Part shown: piece after piece, positions 11,829 to 23,438 of the stretch
Numbering within the stretch: position 1 is the stretch's first letter
Layout of the letters: each line of letters starts with the position of its first letter
Origin: Prinsepia uniflora
Lineage: Eukaryota; Streptophyta; Magnoliopsida; Rosales; Rosaceae
Direction: 5' to 3'
DNA length: 64,000 bases
NCBI GenBank assembly: GCA_032719365.1
Contig: CM064863.1
Coordinates: 22,391,137 to 22,455,136 of the forward strand
Translations under genes and position numbers: made by a program
The notes under the pieces: generated by a model
Told to the model about the DNA's origin: nothing
Database searches by the model: none
Seen by the model: the letters and a program-made list of their open reading frames with translations, nothing else

Positions 11829-14800
11829 ATGGAGGATTTCTTGGGCAGCGATGATGAGTACGATAACTCCGATCAGGATTCTCTCGACGGAATCGAGAAC
11901 GATGAATCTGATCCTCAGTGGATTCCGCCCAAAGGCCCCACAACTAAGGTTTTTTTATTGTTTTCTGGTTCCCTCCGGCTATTTCCAGCTATCAATAATA
12001 GTTGAATTTTAATTGTTTATCGAATCTTTTGATGGGCCTGCGTGATAATCTGCTTGTGTTTGTCTTGTTCTATTGGGTTTCATCATGATTCATTCATGGA
12101 TATTTGGGGATTACTTTATGAATTTGATTGCATGAATAATTTGTGGGTTGTATTGGAATCAGGTTGCTTTTCACTTTCTTAATCATTTTCTCGTTTGTAA
12201 ATCCATGTGATTTTTGTTTTTTTTTTTCAAATATGATTTCTGTTGTTGGGTATTGCTTTCAATAAGTTTTAGCTCTGTAATGTGCACGGTAAAGTTTTGA
12301 ATTTGATGGCTGGTAAGTGAAAACAGAGCGTTTTTTGAGCACTATCGATCAGAAGTATAAATGATCATTGTAGTTTCGTAGAATACAATGTAATGGTGTG
12401 TGTCTCTGGATATGTGGATTAAGATTTTCCTATGCGCATTGTTCTTTTCCTACTTCAATACGTTGCTGGAATTGACTGTGTTTTTGTACCTCTGTAGGTA
12501 ATTACCAAAGAATCTCTTCTGTCTGCACAGGTAGGAAAAGAATATTCCTTTATACTTTTCAATCTTCACCAGTTGGTCATCACAATATTAAGATTAACGT
12601 TTCAATTGGGTTTCACCTTCTGCAGAAGGAGGATTTGCGTAGGGTGATGGACTTGCTTTTTCTGAGGGAGCACCATGCCAGGACTTTACTTATTCACTAC
12701 CGCTGGGATGTTGAGAAGGTTTTTGCAGTGCTTGTAGAGAAGGGAAAAGGTTCCTTGTTTGCTGAAGCAGGTGTAACTGTTGTGGAGCATCAAGATCTTG
12801 ATCCACCACTGCCTAATTCTCCAGTAATGTGTGCTATTTGTATAGAAGATGTACCTAGTTGTGAGGCGACAAAAATGGACTGTGGACATTGCTTTTGCAA
12901 CAACTGTAAGTAATCAACCCATTCTTACTCAATTTCACATGTTATGAAGCTTTGTTTTTTTCGATTCACATTGAGTTGGTATTTTAAGTTTTATCCTTGA
13001 TCATGCATTTGTTTATATGTATACATATTTATAATAGTTATATATATATATAGATAGATATAAACAATATATATATATATGTGTGTGTGTGTGTGAGTGT
13101 GTTTGTATTCACAAAAGTATCCTTCTCTTCTTTGGTCCATTTTTTCTATCAAGCACGACTATCTTGAATTTAATACTCTCTTTCTTATGTAGGTTGGACA
13201 GAGCATTTTGTTGTCAAGATAAATGAGGGGCAAAGTAAGCGCATTAGATGCATGGCTCACAAATGCAATGCCATTTGTGATGAAACCGTTGTCAGAAATC
13301 TAGTCAATAAGAGGCATCCCCATCTTGCTGAGAAATTTGATCGTTTTCTTCTTGAGTCATACATTGAGGACAACAAAAGGGTTAGGTGGTGTCCAAGTAC
13401 CCCTCACTGTGGGAATGCAATACGCGTAGAGGATGATGAGTTTTGCGAAATAGAATGTTCATGCGGTCTGCAGTTTTGTTTCAGTTGCTTATCACAAGCT
13501 CATTCACCTTGTTCATGCTTAATGTGGGAGTTGTGGACCAAGAAATGCAGAGATGAATCAGAGACAGTTAATTGGATGACAGTCCACACAAAACCTTGTC
13601 CCAAGTGTCACAAACCTGTGGAGAAGAATGGTGGCTGCAACCTTGTAAGCTGCATCTGCGGACAAGCATTTTGGTGAGGGTTCTTTCTTCTTTATTGTTT
13701 TTGTTATCCTGTTTCTTTGACTTTCAATTGTCTTAACTTGATGCATGTTCTTATTATGCCATGCTTGAAAAACTTCAAAAATTGGCAAATACTTGCATTA
13801 TAGTTTGACATTTGTTGACTTCTCTTTCAGAATTTGAAATTGACTTGTACTTTCTTTCCTGTTGATGCAGTTGGCTATGTGGTGGAGCCACTGGTCGAGA
13901 CCATACATGGTCAAGCATTGCAGGTCATAGCTGTGGTCGGTACAAAGAAGACAAACAGCAAAGTGCAGAGCGCGCGAAGAGGGATCTATATCGATATATG
14001 CACTATCATAACCGTTACAAAGCTCATACAGATTCCTTTAAGCTTGAAACCAACCTGAAGGAGAGTATACAGAAGAAGGTGTCAACTTTAGAGGAGATGG
14101 ACTCGAGGCTTAGAGATTTCAGTTGGGTAAATAATGGGCTCTCCCGACTTTTCAGGTCAAGGCGGGTTCTTTCATATTCATACCCATTTGCTTTTTATAT
14201 GTTTGGAGAAGAATTGTTTAGGGATGAGATGACAAAAAAGGAAAGGGAGATAAAACAGAATTTGTTTGAGGACCAGCAGCAGCAACTTGAAGAAAATGTT
14301 GAGAAACTATCGAAGTTTTTGGAAGCACCTTTTAATGAATATAGTGAGAATGAAGTTATGGACGTTAGGATGCAAGTGATCAATCTATCTGCAATCACAG
14401 ATACCCTCTGTCAGAAAATGTGAGTATAGATGCCAGAAAATAGTTTAATAGAACTTTCTACAACATGCAGTTATGAATGTATTTGTGTATTTGTGATGGT
14501 GGTCAACATTTTTTTCCGTTCAATTGCATGCAGGTATGACTGTATTGAGAATGATCTGCTGGGTTCGTTACAGCTCGGTATCCACAATATAGCTCCTTAC
14601 AAGTCAAAAGGCATTGAGAAAGCTGCAGAACTTACCGTTTGTTGGGTCAATAATACTGATAATGCTGATAAAGATCTACCATTGCATTATGGAACAAGTG
14701 GTAAAGTTGATTCCATGAATTCTTCTGCCTCCCGATTTTCCTAATTAACAAAAAATAATGAAAAATGTTACTTGTTACAAAAAAAAAAAAAAAAAAATTA

Positions 14801-15252
14801 TCGCATGCATGTAATTTGGTATCTAAGCATTGTTGAGAGTAATTGTAAACCGGTCAACTTTTTAGGTGTCACTATTATGGTTATACTCACGAGTCCAATT
14901 GGATTGCATCACATCTTCTTGGCATTGGATTTCTGTAATTTTGTAAATTTTCACTGGATTAATTTTTTTTTTCTTACTTGGTCATTGTCAAATTTGGTTT
15001 CGTTTGCTCCAAAGAATTAGTGTACTATCACATTTTTAATACATGATGGATGTAAAAGGGAAGATAACTCAGGCTAACATGTGTAAGCTTTACTAATGCA
15101 CTTTTATTGTAGGAGGATCGACTGAGCCTTCAGGTTCTGGAAGTTCAGAAGAGAGTGGGTGCTCTTCTCGGAAGCGTGCTAGGAAGGAGCATCTTGGAGG
15201 TGGTTTCTTTGATCTAAACTTGCCTGCAGAGGTTGACAGATCTGATTCATGA
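11829..15252 (+). CDS. ARI2: ARIADNE-type RBR E3 ubiquitin ligase (ARI1/ARI2 group)
   Basis: Predicted exons: 11829-11948, 12498-12530, 12626-12905, 13193-13673, 13871-14419, 14534-14700 and 15113-15252. All introns are GT-AG and phases agree, giving 589 residues, close to the family length. The product transfers ubiquitin from an E2 to substrate through a cysteine intermediate. Visible parts: acidic N-terminus (1-40); RING1 from C120 (CAIC) to C169; IBR from about C211 to C253; RING2 from C280 to C326 with the catalytic-type Cys at 293 (EKNGGC). The Ariadne helical region follows, with LFRSRRVLSYSYPFAFYMFG and LFEDQQQQLEENVEKLSKFL. The C-terminus has a Ser-rich stretch, a basic RKRARK and FFDLNLP. 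The start is the first in-frame ATG before the acidic N-terminus. No disruption is seen. Assignment to ARI1/ARI2 rather than ARI3 or ARI7/ARI8 rests on the N-terminal and C-terminal sequence. Naming one paralogue is less sure. Confidence 0.95.
13035..13096. repeat. TA/TG microsatellite in ARI intron 3
   Basis: Compound tract of (TA)n, a GATA-like piece, (TA)n again and (TG)n within the intron at 12906-13192. Likely length-variable between individuals. Confidence 0.9.
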
Positions 15253-15768
15253 AAAGTTTCAGGCTTCGTACAGTAAAGATGTACAGTTCCTAACGTAAGA
15301 CCTATTTTCTATGACGGTATAATCACCATTATTAATAGATCGCCATTATTAAAATCCCAAGTACTTTAGGTTTTAAGCTCCGAACTGCTTTGCGTCTTCC
15401 TCGTTCTTATCCCTTCTGTTGCCACCCTCTATTGGAAGAGAAATTGGTGGGCGTTTCGTGTTTCTGGATCCATTTCTCTCTGAAAGCTTATTTTGTAGAT
15501 AAGCCTATGGTGGGGACTTTTGGGGCGCTGAATTTGTAAATTTTCCAGCTGAAACATGAGCAATTCTTAAATAGTATTTTGGGATTATATTCAATTTTTT
15601 TGGAGGATGGAAATAATCCAACCTTTTATCATTTCGTCTACTTTCAGGTTTGGTAACCTTTCTCGTGGAAGTGTTGATTTCTTGTTTTCTTCGCTTGGCT
15701 TTTTTCTGCCCAAAAATGGTGAAAATCTAGCAGTTTTCTTTCTAGAATGATTCTACACTGTAATCAAA
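15253..15768 (+). other. ARI 3' untranslated and downstream region
   Basis: It follows the TGA at 15250-15252. No open frame of interest is seen and no clear polyadenylation signal can be fixed. The region ends at the target duplication of the hAT-like element. Confidence 0.5.
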
Positions 15769-15776
15769 CGGAGAAC

Positions 15777-16892
15777 CATGGATGAAAATATCGGTGAATG
15801 TCGTCGAAATTTCGGTATTTTTGGTCGAAATTTCGGTATTTTTGGTCGGCGGTATATAAGAAGGGGGAAAGAAATTCGCCGAAATATCGAACAATTGTCT
15901 TGTTTTGAATCCATCGATCGTTTTTTGGGATCACAACGATGAAGATGCACTATTAATTCGTGAAAATCGGACGTAAATCGAAGGTTATTTGATTGGGTCA
16001 TGCCGCCGGGTCGAAAAACTCAAGTTGCAGACCCGACGGGAGGTAGGGGGAGACTTTGTTAATAGATGAATCTTTATACATATATAATTAACATAATATA
16101 AATTAACAGAGTAAAGCCCAATAGAGTTGGCATGGGTCTTTTATGTCCTTGGGGGGAGGGTCTCGGGTTCGACCCCCTAGCAATTGCAAAACCCTTGGTT
16201 TTTTTTAGTTTTTTCCTTTTTATTCTGCCAGCTGCCATTTAACCCTTGTTTTTTTTCCCCTTAGTTTTTTTTAGTTTTTTCCTTTTTATTCCACCAGCTG
16301 CCATTTAACCCTTGTTTTATTTTCCCTTGGTTTTCTTTTTAGTTTTTTCCTTTTTATTCATTTATTCCAATTTTTCAAAGGTTGGTCCTTTTTTTTTTTT
16401 TTCATTTTTTGTCCAATTTTATATATATCCATTACTTTCAATTTTTTTAACAAAATTTGACCCTATTTTTTCATTCTTTTTTTTCCCAATTTTAAATATA
16501 TTAAACTTATTTTATCATTTTTCTTACATTGAATTTTTGTATGTTTATTGTTATGTTTTTAACCATTTTAATATTCAATTATAGTAACTCACCTCAATTT
16601 ATGTTTATATTTAAGATTTTATATTATTAGTCATCGTCAGAATCATATTAAATCTTATTCATCATATATTTATTATATAAAAGTCATTTTATAGTTTTTA
16701 TTAGTCATATATAACCATTATTGCATACTTAAGTTTTTCCCAAAGTTTCATTCCAAATTTCCAATTTTTAGACCGAATTTCCGTCATTTTTATTAATCGT
16801 AAACGATATCGATATTGATACCGATATTTGGGGCGAGATATCCGTAAATTTGACTAGCGATATATCCGTCGATATCGATATTTTCATCCTTG
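15777..16892. mobile_element. hAT-like non-autonomous element, 1.1 kb
   Basis: The terminal inverted repeats CATGGATGAAAATATCG (left) and CAAGGATGAAAATATCG (right, reverse complement) match at 16 of 17 bases. They are flanked by a perfect 8-bp target duplication CGGAGAAC (15769-15776 and 16893-16900), the hAT signature. The subterminal zones are rich in CGAAATTTCGG and CGATATCGATA motifs. The interior is T-rich with no transposase. It holds a roughly 60-bp tandem duplication (CCAGCTGCCATTTAACCC at about 16230 and 16298). Confidence 0.85.
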
Positions 16893-16900
16893 CGGAGAAC

Positions 16901-17917
16901 ATACACGTTAATTATTAGGGAAATTAATTCATAGATTCTTACTAACATATAAATTTATTCAAAAAATTGTATATAGAAAAATTAAATTTATGTCTTTTGA
17001 CTAGTCAAAAGACTATACAATTTAAAATAGACCATAGTTTTTATATAAATTATAACTAATGTCATCCAATTGTAAACTAATCTAACAACAATCTAAAAAT
17101 CATTTATCAAAATCTATCATGATTTCAACATTAATTTTATTTTTTTATTATAAAATTATATTGAGGATTATGAAAACATTAATCATATTTATATATTTTT
17201 TTGCACTTGTTCATTTTAAAATTAATATGAGTATCTAATCTAACTTAAAGTAAGATAATTAAAAACAATAATTCTTAAAAAATACTTTTAAATTTAAAAA
17301 TTATTTATGTTCCGATATTAAATTCAAGAATAATATGAGTATCTTTCGTATAATTTGGTTAATTATATGTCGTACTGCCAAAATTCAAGAATTAAAGCCT
17401 ATGTCGTACGATTTTTAACCACCATCTCACCCACCCCCCCCCCCCCCCCCCCCCCCCCAAAAAAAATTTTTATGTACCTTACCGTTGAACCCCAGACAAT
17501 ACAGACTTTATTTTTTATTTTATAGAAAAAATTCAATTGTAACTAAATAGAGTAAATATATATAGTATACATATTTAATATTTATTATATGCATAATCAT
17601 AATATAATAAAGAGCTCAAGATGATAAAGAAATCAAACATTAAGGGGCACATGGGACAAAGATGACAAAAAGAAGACGATGTTATTTTTAATTAATTAAA
17701 AGAATTCTCAATAATTCACTCATTCTCTTTATTGAGATATAAAAGAGTAAATGTAGAATTTATTACTTATAAATTTTGTTTAGGGACTTTTGAATAAAAA
17801 AAGTTTGAGATAAGTTCTTATTTTGTTTAATACACAAACATTACAGGTTTTAAATAAAAGTAAAAGTTATTAAGGATGTAACAATGATTTACACTAATTA
17901 TTATTTGAGGGATGGGT
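16901..17917. other. AT-rich spacer
   Basis: Very AT-rich with no supported gene. GTCGTAC occurs twice near 17370-17410 in a locally repeated segment, just before the poly-C tract. Confidence 0.5.
17434..17458. repeat. 25-base poly-C tract
   Basis: An uninterrupted run of 25 C (poly-G on the other strand), preceded by CACCCA and followed by an A run. Length at such tracts is prone to sequencing and assembly error. Confidence 0.95.
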
Positions 17918-19136
17918 TGACATACCCGACCCGGAAATCGACCAGGATTTCGTAATCGAGAATTGATGGTCGGCACGTGAATATGGAGCTTACATGACGA
18001 AGCCCAGTAAAACGGTGACAAAACTCAGTAAAATGGTTTGTTTAGGAAGAAATAGGATAAATAGGGGTGGGTATATCGTCCCAAAATTCAAAACCATTAT
18101 GTTCCGTATTATACTAAATCAGAAAAAATCGAATGAATGATCAGTACAGTACCGATATCGTACTGGTTAAATCGGTACGAGATCGGTTTCAATGTTAGAA
18201 AATACTATCCCGTATTGAAATTGAATCGTTTTTAATTTTTATTAATTAATTAAAAATTAAATTAAATCTAAAAATAAAAAATAAATAAAAACCCTAATAT
18301 TCTAATATCCTAACAGGTTAATAGCTAATGATGGATTTAATTGTATGTTAATTTAGCTGATAAATTAAATTTTATGTTAGGGTTTTTTAGTAGATGGATT
18401 TAATTGTATGTTAATTTTAGTTGAAGGATATAATTGTATGTTAGACAAGCTTAGACATAGTAGGAATTGGACTCCACAAGTGCCGATGCGGTTGGACTTC
18501 GCATGATAAGCTCGGACATAGTAGGAATTGGACTCCACAGGTGCCGACGGGGTTAGACTTCGCATGATACGTACTTGTCTACCGGTAGTATAGATGGAAT
18601 GCTAGTTGGACCAGCGAGATGAGGTTGACTACACTGGGCAGTGGTGCCTGAGACTTTAGATGTGACATGACTCTTATTTTAATCCTGAATTTATGCATAT
18701 CTAGCATTGTATTTCCACCATTACTTTTTTCTGTTTATGAATGCATGTTTTCTCAAACAGAGTGAAAATTATGGATTTTGGAAAATGGTTTTCCAACACG
18801 TTGTTTTTGTCCACTCGCGATTTTAATGGTTTTCTTACCCTCCAGGATACTTTGGGGACGAGGGCTAGTGTGAGGCTGAGGCATCTTCATTCTTAGACTA
18901 CGCACTCATTTTGAACCAAAGTAGGATTCTGGTTTTCATTATCGTTTCTCTAGTGCACTATAAACCCTTATTTTTAAAGTTCATTAACCTAGAAACGCGA
19001 ACTTATCCCTTGTTAGACATTATATGAATGTTTACTTTTCTCAACTTAGGGAATTTTGGTAATCTTAGATATTTGTGTCAGAAGGGAGCATAGCCTTTCA
19101 CGGAAATCTAGGGGAATTTCGGGGAGGGTCCTGTCA
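17918..19136 (+). mobile_element. 5' LTR of the old gypsy element
   Basis: Starts TGACATACCCGACCCGG (probably a decayed TGTAAC start) and ends GGTCCTGTCA directly before a primer-binding site, so this is a 5' LTR. About 1.2 kb, shorter than the other LTRs. The branch-like CACTCG, T-rich tract and CTCCAG block of the group is at about 18811-18845, but no good GTGAGT donor survives. Bases 18060-18300 (GTACCGATATCGTACTGG) look like a separate small insertion. Confidence 0.7.
18449..18570. repeat. 61-bp tandem duplication inside the 5' LTR
   Basis: Two copies with period 61 share CATAGTAGGAATTGGACTCC and GACTTCGCATGATA, with several substitutions between them. It sits where other LTRs of the window carry palindrome arrays. 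Confidence 0.9.
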
Positions 19137-19139
19137 ATT

Positions 19140-19159
19140 TGGTATCAGAGCATTAGGTT
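19140..19159 (+). other. primer-binding site, initiator tRNA-Met
   Basis: TGGTATCAGAGC matches the complement of the 3' end of plant initiator tRNA-Met, starting three bases after the LTR end. It marks the start of the internal region and fixes the plus orientation of the element. Confidence 0.92.
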
Positions 19160-19231
19160 ACTTTCATGTAGGTCACAACCTTGTTGTGCTGAGTTTTTTG
19201 TTTACTAATGTGTGCCTCTTTTCAGAACATC

Positions 19232-20391
19232 ATGCCTCCACGACGACAGCCTCATCCACCGCCTGACAACGATGAGGAAGGTTAGGATAATAGGTGGAAC
19301 CAGGACATGAATCAGTTTGATCAGGCATTGGATGTCGTGTTTCAAGGTAGAGGGAACAGCTGGTGGCCAGATATTGAGAAGGCCTAGCGGCTTAGAGCCA
19401 TTGAGTTTCCTAGTGCTATGGATCCGGCAGTAGCTGAGGCATGACCTGCACGCATTGATTGGATTTTTCGGGTGATGAATTGCCCTCCGGAGTTTAGAGG
19501 GGTGACAACTACCTTCTACCTGACTGAGCATGATGAAGGTGGTGGCAGACCACCTTATCAACTGGGTTGGATGAAGCTATAGTGACCTAGGATTTGTTTA
19601 AAGCGTTTTTCATGCAACAATTTCATCCTCAGTCTTACCGGGATCAGAGGGAGGTGGAGTTCCTCCGACTTGAGCAGGGAGATATGATAGTGATTCAGAG
19701 GTTCGTGGAATTGTAAAGGTACACTCATGCCTTAGTGACGATCGAGGCGATTAAGATTCGTCGATTTATAAATGGTATTAGGATCGAACTTCAGGCTACT
19801 GTACTTGCAAGGGCTTATACTTCTTTATGGGCTTTATCTGATGTGGCTACACAGGTTGAGTTAACTTTGGCTCTATCCTAGCAGCAGTAGTATCCACAGC
19901 AGCAGCCGCAGTCGCAACACCAGCAGTAGTACGGAGCCCGAGGCAACGCCGTGAGCGATAGTATGTTAAGTCCTCCTTTCAGGGAGCTTTGAAGAGGAGC
20001 ACTTTAAGCATCGATTCTTCGAGTGGCAGTGGCTCGGGTCACGGTGGTCGAGAAGCAGGATGGAGATGGTTCCAAGGGGGTCGATCGAGATTTCAGTCAT
20101 CTTCCCATTCTAGTGGGACTTTTGGAGGCAGTAGTGGGCAGGTTGTTTGGAGCAGTGGTGATGGTTGCTTCTACTTTGGGGAGCTTGGTCGTATCAAGCG
20201 AGAGTACCCCTACCTTCTAAATAGAGAGACCGTTGATCAGGATAGAGCTGAGTTGGATAAACAAATGACTACTCATTTTTCGACTGTGGCTACTAGGATT
20301 CAGATTCAAACACCTAACCGCTGGGGCGGCAGATATGGTAGTGGCCAGAGAGGATGCGGCCAACCCGCGAAAGGGCGAGCCTGTGTGTTTG
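19232..20391 (+). pseudogene. gypsy gag, decayed, N-terminal part
   Basis: Starts MPPRRQPHPPPDNDEEG and then hits a stop. Downstream pieces in the expected order are the gag core (MNCPPEFRG, TFYLTEHDEGG), a Gln-rich stretch (19880-19930), a Ser/Gly-rich linker and a CCHC knuckle region (CFYFGELGRIKREYP). In the knuckle only the first Cys remains; the second Cys, His and last Cys are changed. The piece ends GRACVFV, where the LTR at 20392 interrupts it. The frame continues at 26085 with TQQEARAS, as in intact relatives. Confidence 0.85.
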
Positions 20392-20781
20392 TGTAACGAC
20401 CTGTCCCCGAAGTCGGGATTAACTTAGTAGTTAATGACAGATTAGCAAAATTAATCGGTGTTTAGTTGGATACTTTTGGACGGTCGGTGTAGAATGACGA
20501 TTTTGCCCTTGGAATGGGCAAAATGTTGACTTTTAGTTCGGACGGTCAAAAAGACATGACTGAGGGCCGTGACGTATTTCGGGACGTCATGAGTCCGTAG
20601 ACAGGGCACGCCCAATTCCGACATCAGAGGAGGAAGTTATGATGTTCGGAAGGTTGAGGGCATTTTCGTCATTTGGTTAAAAAAGGAGGAATTTGTTGAC
20701 TTTTTGCACAACAAATTTTCTTCACGCAAACCGAGGACCGTTAGGTAGATCTCGACGTCGTGAGTACAGCAACAGGCGGCA

Positions 20782-23438
20782 TGTAACACCCCAGAAATTC
20801 GAGGATTATGATAATGTAATTTAATGTATGAATTGACGTTTTTACCCTTGTGATTGGTATGACCAAATTGTTGACTTTTTGATTTGAGGGTCAAATGGAT
20901 TTTGACCCATGACCGTGACGTAGTTTGGGACGTCACGAGTCCATAGACAGGTGGCACGTTCAATTCGGACGATCAGGGAAAAAGTTATGTCTATCGGAAG
21001 TTTAGGGGCATTACCGTAATTTGGACGATAGGGGTGAAAATGTTGACTTTTCGTTTGACAACTAATTTTCACATGACTCAAGGACCGTTAGGTAGGTCTC
21101 GATGCCCTGAGTCCGTAGACAGACGGCACGCCGAAATCGGACTTCGTATGGCTGAGTTACGGGTCTAGAAAGTGAAGGGCATTTTGGTAATTACTTGAAC
21201 CAGGGGCATTTTGGTCATTTTGCCCTGATTACTGTAGCAACTGCGGGGGACCATGGACGGCACCACCATGTACGGTGGTTCAGTGCGCAATTGTTTATGC
21301 AAGTGTGTGCTGGAAAGAAAGGTGTGTCTTATGCTTTAGAACGTGGCCTGAACCATCCACCCTGCACGGTCGATTTGATTAATGAAGATTCGAAGCTTTT
21401 TCGGGGAACAAAAATTCAGTGGACAGTAAGGCTTCCACGAGCCTCTGGGACGGCTTGAATTGTTTAAAACTGATTGAGAAGTGAATGAGCTTCACTATGC
21501 GGTTGAAAGAACTGAAAATAGGTGAGGAACCAGAGAGAAACCATTTCGGGAAATTTTGGAGGGAAATCGGGTTTTCAATTTCTGGTGATTGTTGGACCAA
21601 ACCAAAGCCTGGTTTAGTCTTCTGGGAGTATTTGGAACTTATCCACATCGAAATCGAAGGCCATCAGCCACGGGTGAGCTGGGACGGTGACTGCAGTTTT
21701 CAGAGAAATCGCAGAGCTTGGGACGACAACCTTCAGGTACTTTCAGACACAATTGATCATTCATTTTAGGTCGTTTTGATCCTATTATGCTGTCTATGAA
21801 GTTAATTGGAAATTGAATTAGAAACCAGGAAGTTCTGGTGATTGACCCGATTGGTTGATCACGGGTCGATGGGTCGATTGGGGACTTGTCGAGGTTGATT
21901 AATGTCTCAGAACTTAAATTGGAAGAATAATAAACATGTTAGGATCAAATTGGATTGAAATCGAGTAGGAATTGATGGGTAATCAACCGGGTCAAGCCGC
22001 GGGTGGCAGGCCCGTATTACAGATAAACGGGTGAAGGTGGTGACACTGTAGCTACAGTGTCAGGCGCGTGACTTTCACGCGCAGCCACTCTGGCTGGCGC
22101 GTGAGGGCGCGTTGAACCTTATCTCCGATCACGATCAACATGAATTTTGTTCCTCTCATCATTCTGAACATTTTTGATGAATTAACCATGTTGATCTGAG
22201 ATAGTTTGGGAGGGTCAGTTTAGGGCCGGTTGTCTCGGGAAACGTATTGGACGGTTTCCCCGAGCCGGTTTCTGTTTCGGACCTTTTGGATAAATGTGTA
22301 AGACTAATAGTGACCCTTACGTGTGATTTGGACTGACAGGAATTGTACGATAATCCCAGTACAAGTTCGTACGCGCAGGTTCACCGCGGGATCGTACTGT
22401 GAGTGGACCCGATTTCATTAACCCTTGCATGCTTAAATGTTTTCTGATTTACTTATATATTCACATGTTGGAATCAAGGAACGGTTTTGATGATGTTGAA
22501 ATTATGGTTATGGCACATTTCACGGTATTTGGGTTTAAGACCCGTCTGATGAAACTTAAAGATTGGTTGAATTTTTATCTATGTATATATATATATATGT
22601 TTTGCATGTGGATATCAATAAAATATATTTGGTACTGCATTGTATAGATCCATTCTTATGATACTGTCTCCTGTGGATGTGGTACCCCGGAGTGGTCATG
22701 GCACATTGCCTGCGAGGGGTCATTCTACGGAGGAACCGGACCGTAAAATGACTCAGGAGCAGGATTGCTTATTTGACGTCAGGGACGTCGAGCGTCTAGG
22801 ACGCTAGGCATTTGAGATGTCGTACCCGGACAGGGTTCGGGGATTAGACTCGGAATTGAGACCCGAGTGGCACGCGTAGCCTTGAGACTGTGACCTTATT
22901 GGACGTCAGGGACGTCAGACATCGGGGATGTCTGGATCGGAGCGTATAGTGCAGCAACTAAAATTATGTTTATGGTTTTATTACATGCCTTATGGTTCAT
23001 ACTATATGATTTATGGTTTTAAATTCTGATGCATGCATGTTTGGAAAACGAAGGAGTAAATTATATGTTTTACTTATTAAATGGTTTTATAAACTTGAGT
23101 TTCGGCCCACTCACCCTTAATGTTTTGGTAACCCCTCCAGGCTGTGCTACTGAGGTAGAGGAGGATCCTGAGGCTGAGGCATAGATCTACTTCCGCGTAC
23201 CTGATCTCCTGTTGGGTGGTTTGCCCGCAGGTTTATTTTAGAGTCGTGCTCGCAACTTGTAATTTTGGATTTCATCCCTTGTCTGACATTTTTTTATTTC
23301 GGATTTGATTTAAAACTTTAATTTGGTTATTTATGCATTTGAACGTTTGTGGTTAAAATTGGTATGTTATTTTGGGTGTCAGACGGGAGCAGGGCACGTC
23401 CCCATGTGGTCCCATGGGGATCGGGGCGGGTCCTGTCA
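20782..23438 (+). mobile_element. solo LTR nested in the LTR at 20392-26079
   Basis: A 2657-bp LTR from TGTAACACCCC to GGTCCTGTCA. Flanks are CGGCA and TGGCA, a 5-bp duplication with one mismatch. Joining the flanks restores the conserved GGCGGCACG box of the outer LTR. Intron-like modules: donor GTACTT at 21737 with acceptor at 22338-22339, and donor GTGAGT at 22399 with acceptor CTCCAG ending 23140 (742 bp, the same length as in the LTR at 37496-40176). Confidence 0.88.
22680..22940 (+). repeat. array of short palindromes (GACGTC type) in LTR
   Basis: Consecutive short inverted repeats with 3-base or slightly longer spacers. Examples are GACGTC-AGG-GACGTC (twice), GCGTC-TAG-GACGC, AGACATC-GGG-GATGTCT, and longer GGGTC/GACCC-like pairs. 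Arms differ between units while pairing is kept. The array is located in intron-like module 2. Confidence 0.8.

Noticed and set aside
14430..15020. Additional small genes in the ARI 3' part
   Set aside because: These open frames include exon 6 read through its donor site and intron sequence; the GT-AG structure with matching phases explains the coding part.
15777..16892. Mutator-type element
   Set aside because: Mutator elements make 9-bp duplications and usually have longer terminal repeats. The 8-bp duplication with CA-starting 17-bp ends fits hAT better.
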